From NCBI GenBank assembly GCA_018894655.1, contig JAHIPE010000161.1, positions 1 through 12,513 on the forward strand: DNA of 12,513 nucleotides, written 5' to 3'. The translations under genes were made by a program, and so were the position numbers. Origin of the DNA: Actinomycetota bacterium (GTDB lineage Bacteria > Actinomycetota > Geothermincolia > Fen-727 > Anoxymicrobiaceae). The notes under the pieces are model-generated. The model saw only the letters and a program-made list of their open reading frames with translations, was not told the DNA's origin and searched no databases. Below are positions 1 through 6,809 of the stretch, one piece after another; positions within the stretch are counted from its first letter, which is position 1, and every line of letters starts with the position of its first letter.

Positions 1-65
1 ACCTCCACCTGGACGGTGTGGGAGTCCATGCCGATAAGCGCGGACCCGAATATCTTGGACGGCAT
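1..65 (-). CDS. YifB/ComM-family Mg-chelatase-like AAA+ ATPase, N-terminal fragment
   Basis: Only the first 21 codons are inside the window and the gene continues off the left edge. The ATG at 65-63 reads MPSKIFGSALIGMDSHTVQV and then EV. This matches the start of the YifB/ComM family, where a short N-terminal strand (roughly 'a-l-x-G-hydrophobic ... V-x-V-E') opens a Lon-protease-like domain ahead of the AAA+ module. A GGAGG Shine-Dalgarno lies about 5 nt upstream. Family members are DNA helicase-like ATPases; ComM promotes branch migration during natural transformation. The position directly after yraN is the usual one (rnhB-yraN-yifB-dprA in many Gram-positive bacteria). The gene has its own promoter at 98-125. 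The call rests on a short match plus synteny, so it is probable rather than certain. Confidence 0.72.
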   Translation of the reverse strand, partial: MPSKIFGSALIGMDSHTVQVE

Positions 66-97
66 GAGGCCTCCGCGGGTTAAGCAGTACAAGTAGT

Positions 98-125
98 ATT
101 ATAGCAGAGCAAGCAGAAGAGGCAA
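98..125 (-). promoter_or_regulatory. Promoter for yifB-like gene (extended -10)
   Basis: On the minus strand a perfect TATAAT (103-98) is preceded by TGC, giving an extended -10. A TTGCCT box (125-120, four of six consensus bases) stands 16 bp further upstream. The start codon is about 32 bp downstream of the -10. It lies after the yraN stop and after the hairpin at 168-192, so the yifB-like gene can be transcribed separately from the rpsP-yraN cluster. Confidence 0.62.
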
Positions 126-167
126 GTGCTTGAGCCCACGCGTTTGAGGGCGCCCGTGGCGACAACA

Positions 168-192
168 GATCCGCGCCTGAGAGACGCGGATC
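168..192. repeat. Palindromic hairpin repeat, intergenic copy
   Basis: A perfect 8-bp inverted repeat, GATCCGCG (168-175) and CGCGGATC (185-192), encloses the 9-nt loop CCTGAGAGA. The 19 bases CCGCGCCTGAGAGACGCGG (171-189) are identical to the core of two hairpins inside rplI (10582-10606 and 10651-10675). The outer stem pair differs in a compensatory way, T-A here and G-C in rplI. A second, weaker inverted repeat (CCACG at 136-140 and CGTGG at 155-159) lies next to it, so a paired-hairpin layout may be shared with rplI. No T-tract follows in the yraN direction, so this is not a standard intrinsic terminator, although the stem could still slow or end transcription from yraN. Confidence 0.8.
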
Positions 193-203
193 AAGGGGGG
201 TGG

Positions 204-575
204 TTAAAACGCGGCCTCGGTGTGCCTCAACTCGGTGACTGTTTCGCCAGCGCCGAACCGTATGCCGATGACGTCGAAGCGCACCTCTCCGGATACAGGT
301 GCCTGGCTGAGGTACTCTGCCGCGACGCGCCTTATCCGGCGTATCTTAGACGGGGTTACCGATTCCTCGGGCTCGCCGAACCGGGTACCCCTCCTCGCCT
401 TCACCTCCACGAACGCGACGAGGTCTCCGTACCGGGCCACGATATCGATCTCCCCATCGCAGGTGCGCCAGTTGCGCTCGATAATCTCGAACCCCTCGCC
501 CTCCAGGTACCTGCAGGCGAGGTCCTCGCTCAGGCGGCCCAGCGCCTTCCTCCGGTCATCCGCGCTTCCCACCAC
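204..575 (-). CDS. yraN: YraN/UPF0102 family nuclease-like protein
   Basis: The 123-residue protein has the UPF0102 core. An N-terminal helix (GRLSEDLACRYLEGEGFEI) leads into 'ERNWRTCDGEIDIVARYGD' and 'VAFVEVKAR' (about residues 34-62). The GEIDI and EVK elements are the D/E-x-K restriction-endonuclease-fold signature, with probable metal ligands in GEID and EVK. Length is normal for the family (115-130 aa). The biochemical role is not firmly established; a nuclease function linked to recombination is usually inferred from the fold and the frequent pairing with rnhB and comM/dprA. The start is GTG at 575, immediately after the rnhB stop (TAG, 578-576), with a G-rich stretch just upstream, so translation is probably coupled. 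The codons GTG-GTG make the exact start ambiguous by one residue. Confidence 0.9.
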   Translation of the reverse strand: MVGSADDRRKALGRLSEDLACRYLEGEGFEIIERNWRTCDGEIDIVARYGDLVAFVEVKARRGTRFGEPEESVTPSKIRRIRRVAAEYLSQAPVSGEVRFDVIGIRFGAGETVTELRHTEAAF

Positions 576-1424
576 CTACGGCCCCCAGAGCCTTTCATCT
601 TCATCGCCTTCCGGGACGCACCGGAACGAAAACCGGTGGAACCTCGAGGGCCCGTGTGCCGCCAGTGCGCACCTGTGCTCCTCGGTGCCGTACCCCTTGT
701 TGCTCTCGAACCCGTAGCAGGGAAAGAACCGGTGCAACGACATCATCACCCGGTCCCGCTCGACCTTGGCGACGATGCTTGCCGCCGCCACCGACTGGAA
801 AGTGGCGTCCGCTTTCGGGATTCCGAATGTGGGGACCGCGCATCCCTTGAGTGAAAAGTGGTCGCAAATGACGCATTCGCACCTCGAGCCGACGCCGGCG
901 ACGGCGTCTCCCAGCGCCTTCAGGTTCGCCCGCTGCAGCCCCCAGCGGTCTATCATGCCTGGACCTATGAACACCACCGAAACACTTCGGGCGCGGGTGA
1001 CTATCTCCCGGTATAGCTCCTCCCTGACCTCGGGGGTAAGGGCCTTGGAATCGTCCACTCCTTCGACCACCACACCCGGATCGAACATCACCGCGGCCGC
1101 CACCAACGGTCCCGCCAGCGCCCCCCTCCCCGCCTCGTCGGCGCCGGCCAGGAAACGGATTCCCGAGCAACGGAACACCTCCTCGTTGAAGGTAAGGTCA
1201 CCCCCGCGCCTGAGCGCACTGTAGGCGAGCCGCCTGACGGTCACCCTGGGGTCCCTGGCCAAACTGGCCAGGAGGCCGGGGTCCGGCTTTCGCTCCGAAG
1301 CAAGCAGCGCGCGGACCTCCCTTACCGACATCCCCATGGTGTCCACGTCACCGGCGGCGCCCCACAGCCCATCCCCGGATCCCTCTATCACCCGGGCTTG
1401 CCGAAATGGCTTGGTGGCCACCAT
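576..1424 (-). CDS. rnhB: Ribonuclease HII
   Basis: This enzyme cleaves the RNA strand of RNA-DNA hybrids and removes ribonucleotides misincorporated into DNA. Catalytic motifs, numbered from the longest start: GADEAGRG (94-101, with D96 and E97), DSK (125-127), an aspartate in CVICDHF (188) and 'ASIVAKVERD' (215-224). SNKGYGTEEH (241-250) is also characteristic. The segment from about residue 32 (MSVREVRALLASERKPDPG) matches the N-terminal helical extension of Gram-positive RNase HII. Start choice is uncertain. ATG at 1424 has GGGAGG 10 nt upstream but overlaps lepB by 37 bp and adds about 30 residues unlike the family. GTG at 1391 gives a 4-bp GTGA overlap with the lepB stop. ATG at 1337 or 1331 would begin at the conserved region. 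I give the longest form; the true start may be 1391, 1337 or 1331. Confidence 0.93.
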   Translation of the reverse strand: MVATKPFRQARVIEGSGDGLWGAAGDVDTMGMSVREVRALLASERKPDPGLLASLARDPRVTVRRLAYSALRRGGDLTFNEEVFRCSGIRFLAGADEAGRGALAGPLVAAAVMFDPGVVVEGVDDSKALTPEVREELYREIVTRARSVSVVFIGPGMIDRWGLQRANLKALGDAVAGVGSRCECVICDHFSLKGCAVPTFGIPKADATFQSVAAASIVAKVERDRVMMSLHRFFPCYGFESNKGYGTEEHRCALAAHGPSRFHRFSFRCVPEGDEDERLWGP

Positions 1425-2119
1425 ATCAAGAACACCCTCCCGATTACACTTCTTATGGGGACCATGCCCCAGAACCGGCCGTCCCGCGAGTTCGCCCTGT
1501 TGTCACCCAGGCATAACAGCATCCCTTCGGGGACCTTCTCCGGACCGTAGTCATCGGTGTCTTTCACCACGTACTCCTCGTCTACCTTCTTCCCGTCGAT
1601 GTACAATATTCCTTTCCTGAGCTCGACGGTTTCCCCCTCGGTGGCAACCACCCTCTTGACATACGGGGGGCTGCTGTTCTTGTTGGCAAGACGCAACGTC
1701 TCGCCTATCCTCTCGAAGGGCCAGTACAGTGGGTTCGAGGTATTCATCGCCTCCGGCTCGGTGGGTGGAAAGCGAAACACGATGATATCCCCCCCGCGGG
1801 GCTTCCTGAAGTAGTAGGTGACCCTGTCCACCATCACACGGTCCCCTATCTGAAGGGTCGGGCTCATCGACGACGACGGTATGATGAACGTCTTCAACGC
1901 GAATGACTGGATGAAAACCGCGAGCACCGCGGCGATGACGACGATTATCAGTATCTCGAGAACGGACCGCTTTAACGAGCGGCGGTGCTCCACCGGCCCT
2001 TTGTCGTCAGGTGAACGGGACTCAGACTCTTCAGCGGAGGGCTCTTGTTCCCGAACGTTCTCGGTGGGAGTGGCCTGAGGGCGGTCCGCGCCAGGGTCCC
2101 TGGGGGCGTTGGGGTTCAT
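1388..2119 (-). CDS. lepB: Signal peptidase I (type I leader peptidase)
   Basis: This membrane serine protease cleaves signal peptides from exported proteins. From the ATG at 2119 it has 243 residues. A proline- and glutamate-rich cytoplasmic N-terminus of about 50 residues is followed by one membrane segment at about 53-75 (VLEILIIVVIAAVLAVFIQS). The catalytic serine is in PSSSMSPTL (Ser84), the Ser in front of Met. The general-base lysine is in 'YVKRVVATEGE' (Lys155). The conserved box 'GDNRANSRDGRFWG' lies near the C-terminus. A single N-terminal membrane span is usual for Gram-positive SPases. A TTG two codons upstream (2125) is an alternative start; neither start has a clear Shine-Dalgarno. 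It sits 14 nt after rplS, so its translation may depend on rplS read-through. Confidence 0.95.
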   Translation of the reverse strand: MNPNAPRDPGADRPQATPTENVREQEPSAEESESRSPDDKGPVEHRRSLKRSVLEILIIVVIAAVLAVFIQSFALKTFIIPSSSMSPTLQIGDRVMVDRVTYYFRKPRGGDIIVFRFPPTEPEAMNTSNPLYWPFERIGETLRLANKNSSPPYVKRVVATEGETVELRKGILYIDGKKVDEEYVVKDTDDYGPEKVPEGMLLCLGDNRANSRDGRFWGMVPIRSVIGRVFLIWWPPSHFGKPG

Positions 2120-2133
2120 CGACAAGGCGGGGC

Positions 2134-2505
2134 TCAGGAAAACTTCTTTTTCTTCACCCGGGCGGCCTTGCCTACCTTGTCCCTGATGTAGTAGAGCTTG
2201 GCCCTTCTTACGTCGCCTTCGGAGACGACGGTGATGTCCTTTATCGTGGGAGAGTGGACCGGGAACGTTCGCTCCACGCCGACCCCGAACGATATCTTCC
2301 GCACGGTGAACGTCTCCCTGGCCCCGCTGCCCTGGCGCCGGATAACAAGCCCTTGGAAGGCCTGGGTACGCTTGCGCACCGTCCTCTTCTCGCCGGTACC
2401 CATGGTCTCGGAGACCTCAACGGTAACCTTGACCGTGTCCCCCGGCGAGAACTGGTGGAGGTCATCCCTCATCTGGCTTCTCTCGAACGTCTCGATCTCT
2501 TTCAT
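2134..2505 (-). CDS. rplS: 50S ribosomal protein L19
   Basis: This large-subunit protein lies at the 30S-50S interface. The 123-residue sequence has the standard L19 layout: 'FSPGDTVKVTVEV' near the N-terminus, 'RTQAFQGLVIRRQGSG', 'ETFTVRKISFGVGVERTFPVHSP' and the C-terminal 'VVSEGDVRRAKLYYIRD' followed by a lysine-rich end (VKKKKFS). The length is normal (115-125). The ATG at 2505 has AGGAGAG upstream at suitable spacing. It is separated from trmD by an 84-bp gap that contains an extended -10 promoter, so L19 can be made independently of the upstream tRNA-modification genes. Confidence 0.97.
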   Translation of the reverse strand: MKEIETFERSQMRDDLHQFSPGDTVKVTVEVSETMGTGEKRTVRKRTQAFQGLVIRRQGSGARETFTVRKISFGVGVERTFPVHSPTIKDITVVSEGDVRRAKLYYIRDKVGKAARVKKKKFS

Positions 2506-2537
2506 CTCTGCTCTCCTGGGAGAAATAGGACCAGTAA

Positions 2538-2546
2538 ACTATAGCA
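2538..2546 (-). promoter_or_regulatory. Probable promoter for rplS (extended -10)
   Basis: On the minus strand the gap between trmD and rplS reads TGCTATAGT (2546-2538), an extended -10, 32 bp before the L19 start codon. The -35 region is poor. Support comes from its position in the only sizeable gap of this stretch and from its similarity to the extended -10 sites before rpsP, yifB and rpsF. Confidence 0.45.
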
Positions 2547-2589
2547 GAAGAGCGTTGAAGTAGGTAGAGGCCTCCACATCGGGCAGCGA

Positions 2590-3291
2590 TCAGTCGTCTC
2601 GGCCCCGTAGGAGGTCGGGCCTTCTCGTCCGGGTTCGCTCCAGCGCCTGCTCCCGGCGCCAATCCCGTATGCGCTGATGGTCACCGCTCAGCAGTATCTC
2701 TGGTACCTCCCACCCCGCGAAAGACGCGGGCCTGGTGTACTGCGGGTACTCCAGGAGGGAGCCGGCGAACGACTCCTCCTCCACCGACCTCTCGTTTCCC
2801 AATACGCCCGGCAACAGGCGGGCCACCGACTCGAGCACCACCGCGGCGGCTATCTCTCCACCGCTCAGCACGAAGTCGCCGATGGACAACTCACGTCCGG
2901 CGATGTTCTCGCGTATGCGCTCGTCAACCCCCTCGTACCTCCCGCAGATGAACACCAGTGACTCCTCGCCGGCAAGGGAACGGGCAACCCCCTGGCTGAA
3001 ACGCTCACCCTGGGGGGTAAGGAGCACAACCGGCATCCGCCGCCGCAGCTTCCCCGCTTCGCACCCGAAGACGGCCTCGATGGCGTGAGCCACGACGTCC
3101 ACCCGAAGCACCATCCCCGGCCCACCCCCGTACGGGCAATCGTCCACCTTGTGATGGGCATCGGGGCTCAACCGGTGCAGGTCGTGGACCACGACCTCCA
3201 GGGCGCCCGCCACCACGGCGCGCGCCACCACCCCCGCCTCCATCGGCGAAGCGAGCATCTCGGGCAACACGCAAAAGATGTGCGCTTTCAA
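2590..3291 (-). CDS. trmD: tRNA (guanine-37-N1)-methyltransferase TrmD
   Basis: TrmD methylates G37 next to the anticodon using S-adenosylmethionine and prevents frameshifting. The 233-residue protein belongs to the SPOUT (trefoil-knot) family. Seen in order: DDCPYGGGPGM (50-60), CGRYEGVDER (116-125), SIGDFVLSGGE (136-146, knot and SAM-binding region) and 'LLEYPQYTRP' in the linker before the helical C-terminal domain. The aspartate in YEGVDER is the position of the family's catalytic residue. The start is a TTG at 3291 whose TTGA overlaps the rimM stop, the same arrangement as at the khpA-rimM junction; a GGGGA stretch lies just upstream. The rimM-trmD-rplS order is the classical one. Confidence 0.97.
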   Translation of the reverse strand: MKAHIFCVLPEMLASPMEAGVVARAVVAGALEVVVHDLHRLSPDAHHKVDDCPYGGGPGMVLRVDVVAHAIEAVFGCEAGKLRRRMPVVLLTPQGERFSQGVARSLAGEESLVFICGRYEGVDERIRENIAGRELSIGDFVLSGGEIAAAVVLESVARLLPGVLGNERSVEEESFAGSLLEYPQYTRPASFAGWEVPEILLSGDHQRIRDWRREQALERTRTRRPDLLRGRDD

Positions 3292-3830
3292 TCCCCGGGA
3301 ACCATCCCTTCTATCAACCTCACCGTTATCGTCCGGTTGCCGGTATCAACGCCCCTCACGAACTCCCCAACGAACGGCACCTGAAACTCGCGTCCATCCG
3401 GGCGGGCCACCGTAAGGATATCCTGAACGTCCCGCAGGGCGATATCCCTTACCCGGCCAAGTTCGGACCCGTCCTCGCGGAGCACGTTCATCCCGATGAG
3501 TTCATGAATCCAGTACTCCCCCTCCCCCAGCGTGTCCACCTGCCGCGCGGATATCCACAGATGGCAACCCCGCAACCGCTCCGCCTGGTCGCGGTCATCC
3601 ACGCCTTCAAGGATCACCAGCAGGCGGCCCTTGTGCGGCGAGGAAGAGTTCACCACAACGTCCCGAAACGTGGCCAACGTCTCCAGCAGTAGCCGGCTAC
3701 CCGGCAGGAACCTCCCGGGGAAGTCGCTTATCGCCTCCACGACGACGGCCCCACGAACGCCGTGGGGCCTCAGTATCATGCCAACCACCAGGAGTTCGTC
3801 TTCTCCCGGCTTTTCACCCATACCGCTCAA
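3288..3830 (-). CDS. rimM: 16S rRNA processing/30S maturation protein RimM
   Basis: RimM helps assemble the head of the 30S subunit and binds ribosomal protein S19. The 180-residue protein has the two expected domains. The N-terminal beta-barrel starts at about 'LLVVGMILRPHGVRGAVVVE' (13-32) and includes 'GCHLWIS'. The C-terminal PRC-barrel begins at 'EGEYWIHELIGMNVLREDGSELG' and runs through 'VPFVGEFVRGVD' to the end. The start is TTG at 3830, overlapping the khpA stop as TTGA; the internal ATG three codons later (3821) is possible, and neither has a strong Shine-Dalgarno. The 4-bp overlaps on both sides argue for coupled translation of khpA, rimM and trmD. Confidence 0.95.
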   Translation of the reverse strand: MSGMGEKPGEDELLVVGMILRPHGVRGAVVVEAISDFPGRFLPGSRLLLETLATFRDVVVNSSSPHKGRLLVILEGVDDRDQAERLRGCHLWISARQVDTLGEGEYWIHELIGMNVLREDGSELGRVRDIALRDVQDILTVARPDGREFQVPFVGEFVRGVDTGNRTITVRLIEGMVPGD

Positions 3831-4060
3831 TCAATTATCTCTACGATAGCATTCTTGCCTTCCTTGGCCGCCGCGGCCTTGACCAGCGTCCGCAGCGCAT
3901 TTGCGATCCGCCCCTGCTTGCCGATCACCTTCCCGACGTCGTCAGGATGAACCTTCAACTGCAAGATGGCCGAGCGCTCTCCCTCAATCACTTCTACGTG
4001 TACGTCATCGGGGTTATCAACCAGCGCCCTTGCAAGGTACTCCAGGAGATCTTCCATCAT
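3827..4060 (-). CDS. khpA: KH-domain RNA-binding protein KhpA (YlqC)
   Basis: This small (77 aa) single-KH-domain protein binds RNA and, in several Gram-positive bacteria, pairs with KhpB/Jag to affect cell elongation and division. The KH motif is clear: 'DVGKVIGKQGRIANALRTLV' (about 41-60), with the GxxG loop as GKQG at residues 47-50, and a C-terminal strand (KNAIVEIID). The first of two tandem ATG codons (4060) is favoured because GGAGG lies 6 nt upstream. It sits 33 nt after rpsP, the common position for this gene, and overlaps rimM by 4 bp. Confidence 0.94.
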   Translation of the reverse strand: MMEDLLEYLARALVDNPDDVHVEVIEGERSAILQLKVHPDDVGKVIGKQGRIANALRTLVKAAAAKEGKNAIVEIID

Positions 4061-4093
4061 GAGCAGCCTCCACTCTCAACATGCAGTTCGAGT

Positions 4094-4360
4094 TCAAGTT
4101 TTCTTGGATGTGATGAATTGGTCCCAGACCCCGTCGATCTTCATGAGGTTCTGCACCTGCCTGCTGGGCTGTGCCCCTTGCTTGAGCCAGTACATCGCTC
4201 TCTCGGAGTCGATCTTGATCTCAGACGGTTCGGTCATCGGGTTGTAAGAACCAAGTGCCTCGATGTAGCGACCGTCGCGTGGCATTCGCTTATCCGCGAC
4301 AACTATCCGGTACACCGGCTGTTTCTTCTTTCCCATCCTTCGCAGCCTAATCCTAACCAC
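4094..4360 (-). CDS. rpsP: 30S ribosomal protein S16
   Basis: This 88-residue 30S protein contributes to assembly and stability of the small-subunit body. Recognisable segments are the N-terminal 'VRIRLRRMGKKKQPVYRIVVAD', 'RDGRYIEALGSYNP' and 'ALYWL'-like 'RAMYWLKQGAQPSRQVQNL'. The start is GTG at 4360, supported by an excellent AAAGGAGGGG Shine-Dalgarno 7 nt upstream and by the match of the residues MVRIRL to the family start. The strong ribosome site fits the high expression expected. An extended -10 promoter lies in the short gap after ffh. Confidence 0.97.
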   Translation of the reverse strand: MVRIRLRRMGKKKQPVYRIVVADKRMPRDGRYIEALGSYNPMTEPSEIKIDSERAMYWLKQGAQPSRQVQNLMKIDGVWDQFITSKKT

Positions 4361-4381
4361 CGAATCCCCTCCTTTCGGTTC

Positions 4382-4390
4382 ATTGTAGCA
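4382..4390 (-). promoter_or_regulatory. Probable promoter for rpsP (extended -10)
   Basis: Within the 41-bp ffh-rpsP gap the minus strand reads TGCTACAAT (4390-4382), an extended -10 ending 21 bp before the GTG start. The -35 region falls in the last codons of ffh and is weak. The TGC extension matches the other candidate promoters in this window, and the transcript would give S16 a very short leader containing the strong Shine-Dalgarno. Confidence 0.45.
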
Positions 4391-4401
4391 GAACAGCCGG
4401 G

Positions 4402-5733
4402 CTAGAAGGGAAAGAGCCTCTTGAGCATCCCCATCCCCCCGCCTTTCCCGGTCAACTGCTTCATCATCTTCTGCATCTGGGTGAACTGTTTGACCAGTTG
4501 GTTCACGTCCTGGGTCGACGTCCCGCTACCCCGAGCGATACGCCGTCTGCGGCTGGCGTTGAGTAGATGCGCGCTTTTCCTCTCGTCGGGAGTCATCGAC
4601 TGGATGATAGCCTCAATCCTCTTGAGGTGCCGTTCATCCATGTCCAGCCCCTGGGCCCGGGAGATGCTACCCATACCGGGTACCATCTCCAGCACCTTCT
4701 CCAGGCCCCCCATCTGCCTGACCTGCTGCATCTGCTCCAGGAAGTCATCGAAGTCGAACTTGTGCTTTCGAAGCTTCTCCTCCAACTTGAGGGCGCGCTC
4801 CTCGGTCATCGTTTCCTCGGCCTTCTCCACCAACGTCACGATATCGCCCATACCGAGGATTCGAGAGGCCACGCGGTCCGGGTGGAACGTCTCGAGGTCG
4901 TCCACTTTCTCCCCCACCGAGGCCAGCTTGATCGGCTTGCCGGTCACCGTCTTCATCGAAAGGGCAGCCCCGCCCCTGGCGTCGCCGTCCATCTTGGTTA
5001 TGAGTATCCCGTCGAAATCGAGTTTCTCGCGGAACGCCAGCGCCACATTCACCGCGTCCTGCCCGGTCATCGCGTCCACAACTAAAAGGGTCTCGCTGGG
5101 GGTGATGGAGCTCTTGATGTCCACCAGTTCCTGCATCATCTCCTCGTCGATATGCAACTGCCCCGCGGTATCGAGGATCACCACGTCCCGGCCGGCCCGC
5201 GAGGCCTCCCCCACCGCTTCCTCCACTATCTCCTGCGCGCTCTTGTGCTTGTAGTAAGCCACCGGGATGTCTATCTGCGCGCCGAGCGCCTGCAGTTGCT
5301 CTACCGCCGCGGGACGGTACACGTCCGCCGCCACCAGCATCGGCTCCCTGCCCTGACTCCGGAGCATCACCGCGAGCTTCGCCGCGGCGGTTGTCTTGCC
5401 GCTCCCCTGGAGCCCGACCAGCATCAGCACCGACGGAGGGTGGTGAGCGAAGTTGAGTCCCTTCCCGCTGCCGCCGAGAATATCGGTCATCTCGTCGTAA
5501 ACGATCTTCACCACCTGCTGCGCCGGGGTAACGCTTTTTGTCACTTCCTCGCCGTACGCCCGGGTCCGTATACGGTCAGTAAGCATCTTGACGACCTTGA
5601 AGTTGACATCCGCCTCCAATAGGACCAGGCGGATCTCCCTCATCGCCGCGTCAATGTCTTTCTCGCTCAACTTGCCCTTACCGCGGAGCTTGGTAAAGAC
5701 ATCCTGGAGCCGGTCACCGAGACCCTCGAACAT
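4402..5733 (-). CDS. ffh: Signal recognition particle GTPase Ffh (SRP54)
   Basis: Ffh binds 4.5S/SRP RNA and hydrophobic signal sequences and docks with FtsY at the membrane. The protein has an N-domain helical bundle (from MFEGLGDRLQDVFTKL), then a G domain with P-loop GLQGSGKTT (near residue 110), DTAGQLHIDEEMM (G3, the usual DTAGR with Q in place of R) and ITKMDGDARGG (G4 region). The C-terminal methionine-rich M domain includes 'PGMGSISRAQGLDMDERHLKR' and the RNA-binding 'SRRRRIARGSGTSTQDVNQLVKQF'. The start was set at ATG 5733 (443 aa) because AAGGAG lies 5 nt upstream and family members begin MFEGL; an in-frame ATG at 5754 would add seven residues and directly abut the upstream stop. 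Ffh before rpsP is classical synteny, but the usual small ylxM and ftsY neighbours are absent. Confidence 0.97.
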   Translation of the reverse strand: MFEGLGDRLQDVFTKLRGKGKLSEKDIDAAMREIRLVLLEADVNFKVVKMLTDRIRTRAYGEEVTKSVTPAQQVVKIVYDEMTDILGGSGKGLNFAHHPPSVLMLVGLQGSGKTTAAAKLAVMLRSQGREPMLVAADVYRPAAVEQLQALGAQIDIPVAYYKHKSAQEIVEEAVGEASRAGRDVVILDTAGQLHIDEEMMQELVDIKSSITPSETLLVVDAMTGQDAVNVALAFREKLDFDGILITKMDGDARGGAALSMKTVTGKPIKLASVGEKVDDLETFHPDRVASRILGMGDIVTLVEKAEETMTEERALKLEEKLRKHKFDFDDFLEQMQQVRQMGGLEKVLEMVPGMGSISRAQGLDMDERHLKRIEAIIQSMTPDERKSAHLLNASRRRRIARGSGTSTQDVNQLVKQFTQMQKMMKQLTGKGGGMGMLKRLFPF

Positions 5734-5754
5734 CATCTCTCCTTGTCCTTCCAT

Positions 5755-6783
5755 CTACCGGTCATGGGATTTTAACACGGTAGAAAGTGCACTTGCCAGC
5801 CGGCCCAGCAATGGGTGGATGTTCCTGCCCGCGGCAAGCGCCAGGACTACCTTTTCCGACCGCGGGGGGACCCTGGGACGGGCACCCCTTACCGCCTCGA
5901 ACCACCTGCGGGGGTTCCCCCTGGAGAGAAGACCCTCCAGGTTGTAAACACTAACGTCCCTTACGCCTGCGGCCAGCGCGGCCTCTACCCCGCGGAGGAG
6001 TTCCTCCGGTTCCTCAAACACCGGTTCGTTCTCGAAGACACCGGTCCCGGTGACCCCCAGGGAGACTCCAGCTGTGTCGCCCCGCGCGGACCGGAGCGCC
6101 AGGCATATCGCGAAAACCAGCCAGTTGGCGTCCCTCTCCGAGATCAGCCCACCGGTCATCCCCACTATCATGGAGACGTAGACCATCGGGCTTATCACGT
6201 CCCAATCGACCCCCATCACCGGGGTCTCCATCATGTCCTGTATTACCTCGTAAGTGCTCTCGACCTCCAGTGCCACCCAGGGCAGGCAGGCGGACAGAGT
6301 CCTTATCCCTCGCTCGCGAATCCACGAGTTGAGGAGGCGCAAATCGCGCTTGGCGCCCTGATACCTGCTCCAGCCCAGATTTGATGCGCACACCTTCACC
6401 GCTCGATAAACCCGCTCAAGGGGTGCGGCATCCAGGACCTCCCGCATCTGGGAGAAAGGCAGTTCCTGGTCAACCGCTATCATGTCGGGCACAACGCCGT
6501 AGGCGCCGGCCCACTCGATAGACCGCTCGGTCAGTTCCCTGAACTCCGCGATGTTGTCCTCGCCGGGAAAGTACCCGCTCTCACATGGCAGGAGCGGCCA
6601 GAATACGACCTCCACACCTTCAGCGGCCAGGTCGCGAAAGGCTCGGGCGTTCTCATCGGTCATTGAGTCCTCGAAGAGCGCCACCCCGACACCCGCCGAG
6701 AACTCATTGAGCAGCGCCAATCCGTGCCGGAGTATCTCCGGTGGAGAGATACTCTCAGCCCAGAACCTCAATCTGAACCGCAT
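5755..6783 (-). CDS. Unrecognised TIM-barrel-like protein (342 aa)
   Basis: I do not recognise this gene. The sequence alternates hydrophobic strands and helices in a pattern suggesting an (alpha/beta)8 barrel: 'RLRFWAES' (3-10), 'VGVALFEDS', 'VEVVFWPLL', 'VVPDMIAVDQELP' (97-109), 'IRTLSACLPWVALEVES', 'WDVISPMVYVSMI' (194-206), 'TAGVSLGVTGTGVFENE' and 'VRDVSVYNLEGLL' (274-286). An acidic cluster, D100-x4-D105-x-E107, sits at a strand end where GH18-like barrels carry DxxDxDxE, and 'DVISPMVY' resembles their later M-x-Y strand. A glycosidase-like or inactive barrel is possible but unproven. There is no signal peptide, so it is probably cytoplasmic. The ATG at 6783 has GGGAGA about 10 nt upstream. 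Its stop nearly touches ffh, so the two are probably co-transcribed. The C-terminal 40 residues are basic and probably outside the barrel. Confidence 0.75.
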   Translation of the reverse strand: MRFRLRFWAESISPPEILRHGLALLNEFSAGVGVALFEDSMTDENARAFRDLAAEGVEVVFWPLLPCESGYFPGEDNIAEFRELTERSIEWAGAYGVVPDMIAVDQELPFSQMREVLDAAPLERVYRAVKVCASNLGWSRYQGAKRDLRLLNSWIRERGIRTLSACLPWVALEVESTYEVIQDMMETPVMGVDWDVISPMVYVSMIVGMTGGLISERDANWLVFAICLALRSARGDTAGVSLGVTGTGVFENEPVFEEPEELLRGVEAALAAGVRDVSVYNLEGLLSRGNPRRWFEAVRGARPRVPPRSEKVVLALAAGRNIHPLLGRLASALSTVLKSHDR

Positions 6784-6809
6784 TCGACACCGTCTCCCAT
6801 TTCCCTAAG

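Noticed and set aside
168..192. Intrinsic terminator after yraN
   Set aside because: The stem is good but no T-tract follows in the yraN direction, and the same hairpin occurs inside a coding sequence.
4421..5254. Plus-strand open frame of 277 codons opposite ffh
   Set aside because: It is antisense to Ffh, Ser/Ile/Cys-rich and without family features.
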